A stretch of 23,364 nucleotides of DNA. It comes from JBEVMS01 sp040508515. Lineage in GTDB: Bacteria; Pseudomonadota; Gammaproteobacteria; Xanthomonadales; Rhodanobacteraceae. Position numbers and translations under genes: made by a program. The notes under the pieces were generated by a model. That model did no database searches. It was not told where the DNA came from and was given only the letters and a program-made list of their open reading frames with translations. The stretch covers positions 1 through 23,364 of the forward strand of contig JBEVMS010000042.1 of assembly GCA_040508515.1 (NCBI GenBank), written 5' to 3'. Below, piece after piece: positions 19,701 to 23,364 of the stretch. Every line of letters starts with the position of its first letter. Position 1 is the first letter of the stretch.

Positions 19701-20999
19701 CTCGGCGTGCACCACGCAGGTGCCGCCATTGAGCAGTGGCCCCCAAATTTCGAAGGTGGAGGCGTCAAAGCCCAGCGGCGCTGCATGCAGCACACGCGGC
19801 TGCTCGCCGAAGTGGACGTACTCGACCTGGCGCACCAGCCGGATAATTGAGCGATGGCGAATCTGCACGCCCTTGGGCGTACCGGTCGAGCCGGAGGTGT
19901 AAAGAACGTAGGCCAACGTTTGGCCGTCCACTACGGGTAACACGGCGGCGGCCGCCAGATGTTCCAATTGATCGAGCTGCCGCACTGGCGCGTCGATTCC
20001 GCTCAGGGTCAGCGGCGTGGCGCTGATCACTAGCGCGGCCTGCGCGTCGTTGATCGCGAACGCTAGGCGCTCGGCCGGATAGCTGGCATCCAGCGGCAGA
20101 TATGCCGCGCCCGCTTTGAGAATGCCCAGCAAGGCGATCACCGCCTCGGCCGAACGCTCCAGCAGCACGACCACCGAGGCGCCGACGCCAACACCCGCGG
20201 CGATCAGCCCGGCGGCGAGACGATCGGAGCGCGCCTCCAGTTCCGCGTACGACAACTCGCCTTCGGCCGAAGCCAGCGCGGTGCGGTGCGGGTGTTGTTT
20301 GGCCACTTTGGCAAACAGGCCGTGCACGGTATCGGTGGCGCAGCGCGGCACTGCGGTGGCGTTCCAGGCCAGTAGCAGGCGCTGGCGATCCAGGTCGTCG
20401 AAGACATCGATCGATGAAAGGGGGTGATCGCGCTCCTCCGCCAGCCCCTTCAATACACAGAGCGTGCAGTTGACCAAGAGCTCGACTGCCTCCTCATCCA
20501 GCGGTGCATGGAAGTCGACCTGCAGTTGCATCGGCGTGGTTTGCGAGAAGCGCCAGCGACTGACGATGCTCGTCGGGAGTGGGGCGAGGGGCGCATCCGA
20601 CCCGTTCGGGTCCTGCACCACCCAGATCGTTTTCGTCGATGCATTCGCCGGAGCACTGGGCGCCTGGAAAAACTCCTGCAACCAGGCATCGCGTTGACCG
20701 GCGTTGGGAATCGCCACCGATATCTGCCGCACGTCCGCGTTGACCATGCGCATCACATCGACGTGATCCGCTCCAGCCAGTCGCCATTCCACCAGAGTCA
20801 ACGCGGCGCAGAGCAGGTCCGAAGGTTGGCGGGCGTGGCGCTGCGCCTGTTCAAGCAGGGCGGCACTCACACTGTCGTCCAGCGTGAATTGGCGCTGCTG
20901 CCAACCTACCGTTGCATGACCGACCTGCAACGGGAGGACATCACGCAGAGTCAATTCCGCGCCAAGGTGTTCTGACGTTTCGGCTATGACGGTATTCAT
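13725..20999 (-). CDS. hybrid NRPS-PKS with internal aminotransferase (truncated C-A-T-KS-AT-ACP-AMT, 2424 aa)
   Basis: Domains by residue: a C-domain remnant (about 1-205) with no HHxxxDG; A 220-710 with TSGSTGTPKG (368-377), NGYGPTE (503-509), YRTGD (594-598) and NGKLDRRALP (701-710); T with LGGNSLL, Ser760; KS 818-1243 with NTACSTS (Cys990), VETHGT (His1126) and NVGH (His1166); AT 1337-1640 with GHSVGE (Ser1428) and the malonyl-type HAFH (1524-1527); ACP about 1735-1808 with HGLDSL, Ser1769; an Ala/Pro-rich linker; and a class III PLP aminotransferase about 1965-2370 with FDEVVTGFR and SYGK (Lys2209). The AMT and its leading region resemble the iturin/mycosubtilin and microcystin (McyE) internal aminotransferases. 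The A-domain code is DAFWLGGTFK, one change from the classic valine code DAFWIGGTFK. There is no KR, DH or ER. Predicted action: load valine, extend with malonate, then aminate the 3-keto group. The ATG at 20999 is preferred; the upstream extension to 21161 has no domain character. The ribosome site is weak (AAGG close to the ATG). This is the first gene of the operon. Confidence 0.95.
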   Translation of the reverse strand: MNTVIAETSEHLGAELTLRDVLPLQVGHATVGWQQRQFTLDDSVSAALLEQAQRHARQPSDLLCAALTLVEWRLAGADHVDVMRMVNADVRQISVAIPNAGQRDAWLQEFFQAPSAPANASTKTIWVVQDPNGSDAPLAPLPTSIVSRWRFSQTTPMQLQVDFHAPLDEEAVELLVNCTLCVLKGLAEERDHPLSSIDVFDDLDRQRLLLAWNATAVPRCATDTVHGLFAKVAKQHPHRTALASAEGELSYAELEARSDRLAAGLIAAGVGVGASVVVLLERSAEAVIALLGILKAGAAYLPLDASYPAERLAFAINDAQAALVISATPLTLSGIDAPVRQLDQLEHLAAAAVLPVVDGQTLAYVLYTSGSTGTPKGVQIRHRSIIRLVRQVEYVHFGEQPRVLHAAPLGFDASTFEIWGPLLNGGTCVVHAERIPTGCGLARTIEQHGVRIAWLTAALFNAIVDDDVRKLGALEQLLTGGEALSVAHVRKAQAALPTTTIINGYGPTECTTFATTYPIPPLKDGDTRSIPIGRPIADTTLYVLNRRGEPVPVGIIGELYIGGLGVARGYLGRPELTAERFLADPFAAPGDQLYRTGDLVRWLPSGVIEFVGRADGQVKIRGYRIEIGEVEAALQGLPGVRAAAVSAREDHTAQKRLVAYYVSDDVQLTARQLREQLAQQLPEYMLPTAFMRLAHLPITINGKLDRRALPEPDRRRPELVDAYVAPSGPIEQKLCELFAQVLELDQVGRHDHFFDLGGNSLLAVKALTRVHDELSTLPSIVAFFAEPTPAALAALIEGRSDTAALAGRLSHAPRGEPTEPVAIIAMSGRFPGASSVEAFWDNLCQGRESISFFSPDQLDPALPTEERDDPAYVAARGVIDGVEDFDAGFFGMSPREAELTDPQQRLFLELCWECLERAGYVPDAQRAPVGVFGGMHNATYFQRHLSAHPELIDKLGAFQVMLANEKDYFTTRVAHKLNLTGPAVSMNTACSTSLVAICQAFDALRAGHCEMALAGGVSVSCPPRSGYISQEGSMLSPDGHTRSFDEGAQGTVFSDGAAAVLLKRLSDAQRDGDPIYAVIRGAAVNNDGGVKASFTAPSSAGQAAVITMALERAGVDARTISYVETHGTATPLGDPIEIEGLNQAFRQSTDEQGFCAIGSLKSNVGHLVMAAGAASVIKTALSLAERTLPPSLHFHAANPKLGLAGSPFIVNDRRRAWQDEGTPRRAGVSSFGVGGTNAHVILEEPPQPLPSSIAEGPQLLLLSARSANALEHASAQLAAHLGNQPQLNLADVAWTLSQGRKAFAQRRAVVAEHLVDAIAKLTTGASPCQALNPAPGVVFMFPGQGSQYAGMGRSLHASEPVFAAALDECTQLLRDELGFDLRDRLFDPDADALGATAITQPALFAVEYALAKLWLSLGVRPVAMVGHSVGEFVAAVIAGVMSLADGARLVARRGRLMQALPAGSMLSVRMDAAALQARLPAALSLAAENAPNACVVAGETEHVEAFQRVLEQDSIACRMLHTSHAFHSAMMDPALPAFANEVSAITLSAPSIPIISTLTGAVLSDAEALSADYWTRHLRGSVRFSRALLGLLENPQYAFLEVGPRHTLSSLTRQHPQSRGRIALASLADSAETERAAWLQAIGQLWSYGTPLALEALDRRERKRRVCLPTYPFERKRHWIEASQRTAPATAEALPSAVPLVVPNAIESAPAITLPAIPMERTMAANLSGDTARATRLINQLTALFEDVTGSELEGTDPTTSFVEHGLDSLSLTQVALQLQRTFALKITFRELMESCFSFQRLAAHIDRLLPPDAAVVAPAVAAPAAASTPAVLGTIGAAVAGSGGLVQDVIQQQMLIMQQQLALLAGTGGAASAPATAVVASAPAVPTQTARTTTDAPTHDEEAALAHTSYDVKKAFGAIARIHSGSTELSARQRARLDAFMRRYIERTRRSKDYTQQHRAHLADPRVVNGFRPLLKEMIYQIVVDRSKGSKVWDIDGNEYVDALNGFGMNLFGWQPEFVLDAVRKQLDAGYEIGPQHPLAGEVARQVCELTGFDRAALCNTGSEAVMGTVRIARTVTGRDTLVIFTGSYHGIFDEVIVRGTKKLRSVPAAPGILRNTSENVLVLDYGTPESLAIIRERAASIAAVLVEPVQSRRPDFQPREFLQELRAITSDAGALLIFDEVVTGFRAHPRGAQEVLGIDADLASYGKVVGGGFPIGVIAGKRKFMDALDGGDWRFGDDSVPTVGVTYFAGTFVRHPLALAAANAVLHHLAAAGPALQEKLNQRAGNFVEELNTFNQSVGAPIKLTQFASVWKVNFLEDHPLQDLLFAMMRSRGIHVLDNFPCFFTTAHSEADFAAIAKAFKESVLELQEADFLPRRRLPETLALDANKPPVSGARLGKDAQGNPAWFVPNPEAPGKFMRVSA

Positions 21000-21368
21000 A
21001 GGGCCTTGCAGACTCCCTGCTACGGCGATGGGTGTTCCAGACGAACGTGAAGAACGATTGGATGGCGTTGCCCGCGGCCGGCCATGCGTGGCGGAGTCGA
21101 CGTCGGTACGGCACGGCAGTGGGCGGATGTCGCCGCTGCGTTCCGACCAGCGCTTCGGCACCGGTATGGCATGGGGTATTGCGATGGCTCCCCTGTCGGT
21201 GTGGCCGCCAGATGTTTAGGCGGATGGATCTAACCGCCGCCGGCGCGCCCGCCAACCTGGCGAGTACCTGCGGTGAATTGAGAACCTGCATTCGTCCGTG
21301 ATACCCAACTATCCGATGGAACGAATCATCTCTTGCTCAGACTTATCACACCGAGCCGGGCGGCAAGG
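21000..21368 (-). promoter_or_regulatory. 369-bp leader upstream of the megasynthase operon
   Basis: No convincing gene is present: open frames here are arginine- and proline-rich shadows without ribosome sites. The stretch should hold the operon promoter unless transcription runs through from the secreted-protein gene, since no hairpin plus T-run terminator is visible between them. On the minus strand there is only a weak promoter-like pair (TTGGCG, 17 bases, TAGATC, around 21228-21256). A short perfect hairpin, CGCCA-ggt-TGGCG, overlaps its left part at 21250-21262, next to a GGCGCGCC palindrome. None of these is strong enough to name as a functional site. Confidence 0.4.
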
Positions 21369-22154
21369 TCATGGGGCTTGAAACGCCAACAACCATAAGA
21401 TTGCTCCCTGCATGGGTGTACCTATCCAACTGACGTCGTAGGTGCCGGCGGATTGCACCTGTTTGAACGCGACCGCGCATTGCACGCCGCTGTTGTCCGG
21501 AAGCTTGAGAAAACGCTCGATGACCGTGAAGCCGTTATTGGGCACGGCGCTCATCCGTTTTACGCCGCCGTCGCCCCACCATAGCGCAATCAAGGTTGCC
21601 GGTCCGGTGGTGGTCACCTTGCCGCTGGTTACCACGATATTGGCTTCTGGGTAATTCTGCGCGACATCTTTCAGTACGCCGGCCTGGATTTCGATGAACG
21701 GCACGGAGATTTCGCCCGCCGGCTGGCCGGTCTTGGCGATGCTTACCGTATGCCCGGGGCCGCCTCGGGCCGCCAATGCGATGTACGACTGGACGGAAAA
21801 ACGCTCATAACCGTTGCCGTAGTTTGCCGGCTTGCTCAAGGGCTTCCAGCGATTGGCGTAGCTGTCCAAGGGTGGCGCGTCGTTATCCGCATAGCCGCCG
21901 TTGAAGACGATCAACGTGCTGCCGCTTGCTTGAGTGGTGATGGGGGCGGTGATGGCTGGACTGACGCCCAACCCTTCAGAATGCGTTAAAAGCGTGTGCG
22001 CGCCGAGGGTGGATTCCTGCGCGGGTTGTGTCGAGGGACGGTTGGGCGAGGGTGCCGTACGCTGGGCATTGGCGATCGACGAGCCGGCGATCAAAAGCGC
22101 AGCTATCGTGGTTCCGCGGCAGCAGGCAGCGACATACTCGCGATAGCTGTTCAT
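21369..22154 (-). CDS. secreted protein of unknown function (261 aa)
   Basis: I do not recognise the family. The N-terminus is a clear Sec signal peptide: a short polar start with Arg5 and Arg13, a hydrophobic core TTIAALLIAG, and an ANA-Q cleavage site after about residue 30. The mature protein begins with a Pro/Ser/Thr-rich linker of about 25 residues. It is then rich in alternating hydrophobic, Gly, Ser and Thr residues with segments such as STLIVFNGGYADND and ATLIALWWGDGG, suggesting a beta-sandwich of the kind found in secreted or binding modules. No catalytic motif, lipobox or sorting tail (PEP-CTERM or LPXTG) is seen. A purine-rich ribosome site (AAGGGGG) precedes the ATG at 22154. It lies upstream of the megasynthase operon on the same strand, so a link to the surface polysaccharide (binding or matrix protein) is possible but unproven. 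Confidence 0.75.
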   Translation of the reverse strand: MNSYREYVAACCRGTTIAALLIAGSSIANAQRTAPSPNRPSTQPAQESTLGAHTLLTHSEGLGVSPAITAPITTQASGSTLIVFNGGYADNDAPPLDSYANRWKPLSKPANYGNGYERFSVQSYIALAARGGPGHTVSIAKTGQPAGEISVPFIEIQAGVLKDVAQNYPEANIVVTSGKVTTTGPATLIALWWGDGGVKRMSAVPNNGFTVIERFLKLPDNSGVQCAVAFKQVQSAGTYDVSWIGTPMQGAILWLLAFQAP

Positions 22155-22178
22155 AGAACGCCCCCTTGTTGACTTTAG

Positions 22179-22207
22179 ATATTGAGAATCACGTCACACC
22201 AAGTCAA
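22179..22207 (-). promoter_or_regulatory. candidate sigma-70 promoter of the secreted-protein gene
   Basis: On the minus strand a TTGACT box (five of six matches to the -35 consensus, at 22202-22207) is followed after 17 bases by CAATAT (three of six matches to the -10 consensus, at 22179-22184). The region is unusually AT-rich for this window and lies about 25 bases before the start codon, which leaves a short leader with the ribosome site. The weak -10 is the main doubt. Confidence 0.5.
22183..22198. promoter_or_regulatory. CRP/Clp-like palindrome inside the promoter spacer
   Basis: The plus strand reads TGAGA-ATCACG-TCACA, which matches nine of ten conserved positions of the TGTGA-N6-TCACA consensus of CRP-family regulators (CRP, or Clp in xanthomonads). 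It fills the spacer between the proposed -35 and -10 boxes, so a bound regulator would be expected to repress that promoter. A separate 7-bp inverted repeat, TTGACTT (22169-22175) and AAGTCAA (22201-22207), encloses the site. Short motifs like this also occur by chance. Confidence 0.4.
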
Positions 22208-22225
22208 GTAAAAAATGTGCTTGCA

Positions 22226-22453
22226 ATGCGCTCAGCCTGGGTGCAGGATTCTTCTGCACAGTTGCGGCTGTTCGATCCTGTGGCGCATCAAGACATCTCT
22301 TGGGCGTCCAGACGTCCATACTACACCTTGCGGTCGACGGCTTTGGATGCGATGGACGTGGCGAAAGCCGTGGGCCATAGGCTTGTGATCTCGACCCAAG
22401 GTATTGTCAAGCCGGTGGCGAGCGACAGTGGCTGCCCATCGGGAGGGGAGTAG
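22226..22453 (+). CDS. possible small protein upstream of the J-domain gene (75 aa)
   Basis: An open frame of 75 codons from the ATG at 22226 ends with TAG directly before the J-domain start codon. It contains YYTLRSTALDAMDVAKAVGH and has fairly G/C-biased third codon positions, as expected for a gene here. Against it, no ribosome site precedes the ATG, the start is uncertain, and no family is recognised. It could equally be untranslated leader of the J-domain gene. If real, it would be co-transcribed with that gene. Confidence 0.3.
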   Translation: MRSAWVQDSSAQLRLFDPVAHQDISWASRRPYYTLRSTALDAMDVAKAVGHRLVISTQGIVKPVASDSGCPSGGE

Positions 22454-23119
22454 ATGGCCGACCAGACCGACTTTCTCGATCTTTACCAGAAGCTCGAGCT
22501 GCACCCGGATTGCGGCTTGCTCGAATTCAAGCGAGCTTACCGGCGCTATGTCGCGCAGTTGCACCCAGACCGATTGGCCGCGTCGCAATGCGATAGCAAT
22601 GGCGATGGTGCTGCGCGGTTGCAGCAACTGATGAGCCAGTACGCGGCCGCGATGGATTTTCAGCGCCGGCATGGCCGGTTGCCTGGCGCCTCGGGCTCGC
22701 GAGCCTCTGCCGTCAAGCCGGTACATCAGCCAAGGTACGTCGAGACTTGGCCAGCCGTCATGCCGCGGCGGTCACACACGCGACTGCTTGCCGTGCTGGT
22801 GATCATCATTATCGGAGGTGTGCTGTGGAGCGTGGGTCCGACCCCCAGCGAGGCGCCTGAAGAGGCACCCGGCGACAGTATTCCGGCGGAATACGGCTTA
22901 GGAATCGCCGGGTTGCCGCTCGTGGTGCCGCTTGCACTAGGCGACACCACGGAGTCGGTGCGAACCAGTGAGGGGACGCCGTTAGTCGTGCGCGCCGATC
23001 GCTGGGAATACGGTCCCTCGTGGATTAGGTTTCAGCAGGACCAGGTCGTCGATTGGTACAGTTCGCCGCTGCAGCCGCTCAAGACAGCACCAAGCCGGTC
23101 GCCCGATCTGAGTCCGTAG
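22454..23119 (+). CDS. J-domain protein with one membrane segment (221 aa)
   Basis: The N-terminal 70 residues form a DnaJ (J) domain: FKRAYRRYVAQLHPDRLA carries the HPD motif at 37-39, which stimulates Hsp70/DnaK ATPase. No G/F region, zinc finger or substrate-binding domain of classical DnaJ follows. Instead there is a linker, a membrane helix at about 110-126 (LLAVLVIIIIGGVLW) and an acidic proline-rich stretch. A small C-terminal module ends WEYGPSWIRF then VVDWYSSPLQPLK, probably periplasmic with the J domain in the cytoplasm. A strong ribosome site (GGAGGGGAG) precedes the ATG at 22454. It probably recruits DnaK to a membrane-associated client; the client is unknown. It is convergent with the sugar transferase gene, with a 49-bp gap in which I see no clear terminator. 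Confidence 0.88.
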   Translation: MADQTDFLDLYQKLELHPDCGLLEFKRAYRRYVAQLHPDRLAASQCDSNGDGAARLQQLMSQYAAAMDFQRRHGRLPGASGSRASAVKPVHQPRYVETWPAVMPRRSHTRLLAVLVIIIIGGVLWSVGPTPSEAPEEAPGDSIPAEYGLGIAGLPLVVPLALGDTTESVRTSEGTPLVVRADRWEYGPSWIRFQQDQVVDWYSSPLQPLKTAPSRSPDLSP

Positions 23120-23168
23120 CCGCGGCCCGCTCATTTTGGATTGATGACGGGATGTCCGCAGGCCATGG

Positions 23169-23364
23169 TCAGCGCGCACCGCGCCCGAATAGCACAACCT
23201 CCACCGTCTCGATCAATATCATCATATCGAGCAGCAGGTTGTGGTTTTTTACGTAGTACAGGTCGTACTTGAGTTTCTCGGCGGCATCTTCTTCGGAGGC
23301 GCCGTAGGGATAGCTCAGCTGCGCCCAGCCAGCCAGTCCAGGCTTTAGCGAGTGGCGCAGGCTG
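23169..23364 (-). CDS. polyprenyl glycosylphosphotransferase, EpsB_2-like, C-terminus only
   Basis: The last 64 complete codons of a gene whose start lies beyond the right edge. The translation contains LKPGLAGWAQLSYPYGAS, then KLKYDLYYVKNHNLLLD, and ends VEVVLFGRGAR before the stop. The PG-x-GWAQ and YDLYY-x-KN motifs are the conserved C-terminus of the WcaJ/EpsB undecaprenyl-phosphate sugar-1-phosphate transferases. The YPYGAS-x-ED and GRGAR tail fit the PEP-CTERM-associated EpsB_2 subgroup. Such enzymes start lipid-linked repeat-unit synthesis at the inner membrane. Its presence here supports reading the whole region as an exopolysaccharide locus, although it is separated from the operon by the secreted-protein and J-domain genes. 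Confidence 0.9.
   Translation of the reverse strand, partial: SLRHSLKPGLAGWAQLSYPYGASEEDAAEKLKYDLYYVKNHNLLLDMMILIETVEVVLFGRGAR

Noticed and set aside
8809..20999. Cryptic thioesterase or ketoreductase inside the megasynthases
   Set aside because: No GxSxG thioesterase motif appears after the last T domain, and no Rossmann GxGxxG-type reductase region lies between AT and ACP; the spacing leaves no room for either.
21000..21161. N-terminal extension of the hybrid synthase to an earlier start
   Set aside because: The 54 extra residues are Arg/Pro/Ser-rich and unlike any synthetase N-terminus; the ATG at 20999 begins sequence that leads into the C-like domain.
20941..21291. Minus-strand frame of 116 codons in the leader of the megasynthase operon
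   Set aside because: Arg/Pro/His-rich, no ribosome site, overlaps the start of the synthase in another frame and shows no family features.
23120..23168. Bidirectional terminator between the convergent J-domain and sugar transferase genes
   Set aside because: No stable GC-rich stem followed by a T-run could be found in the 49 bp.

Overview
The window is GC-rich (third codon positions strongly G/C) and looks like a proteobacterial chromosome. The best guess is a gammaproteobacterium of the Xanthomonadales/Lysobacterales type. Two things suggest this: the right-edge sugar transferase ends in the GRGAR-type tail of the PEP-CTERM/exosortase-associated EpsB_2 group, and a CRP/Clp-like palindrome lies upstream of a secreted-protein gene. 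The taxonomic call is inference; there is no rRNA or marker gene here.

Layout. From about 21.0 kb down to the left edge, ten minus-strand genes are packed almost without gaps, many joined by ATGA or TGATG overlaps, so they read as one long operon. In order of transcription they are: (1) a 2424-residue hybrid NRPS-PKS with truncated C - A - T - KS - AT - ACP - aminotransferase; (2) a 1639-residue NRPS with C - A - T - C - T; (3) a membrane family 2 glycosyltransferase; (4) a 369-residue NodB deacetylase; (5) a multi-pass O-antigen-ligase/polymerase-like protein; (6) a PaaK/CapK-like adenylate-forming ligase; (7, 8) two family 4 glycosyltransferases; (9) a compact 212-residue NodB deacetylase; (10) a third family 4-like glycosyltransferase cut by the left edge. 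Upstream are a 369-bp leader, a gene for an unrecognised secreted protein on the same strand, then a plus-strand J-domain membrane protein with a doubtful small ORF before it. The C-terminus of an undecaprenyl-phosphate sugar transferase sits on the minus strand at the right edge.

How it may work. The sugar genes (initiating transferase, several glycosyltransferases, two deacetylases, ligase/polymerase) are a cell-surface polysaccharide set. The unusual part is the megasynthase pair heading the same operon. Specificity residues read by eye suggest valine for the first A domain (DAFWLGGTFK) and a glycine-like small residue for the second (DIMQVGGVYK). The AT carries the malonyl-type HAFH motif. 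An aminotransferase replaces the usual ketoreductase. The expected chain is therefore a valine-malonate diamino acid (3,4-diamino-5-methylhexanoyl, an aminostatine-like unit) joined to a glycine-like residue. The second enzyme ends in a C-T pair with no A domain and no thioesterase or reductase. Release or transfer must happen in trans, possibly onto a sugar amine exposed by the deacetylases, or with the PaaK-like ligase loading the last T domain. A polysaccharide or glycolipid decorated with a non-ribosomal diamino acid peptide is the main hypothesis from this window. It is inference, not shown by the sequence.

No tRNA, rRNA, CRISPR array, insertion sequence or convincing rho-independent terminator was seen.
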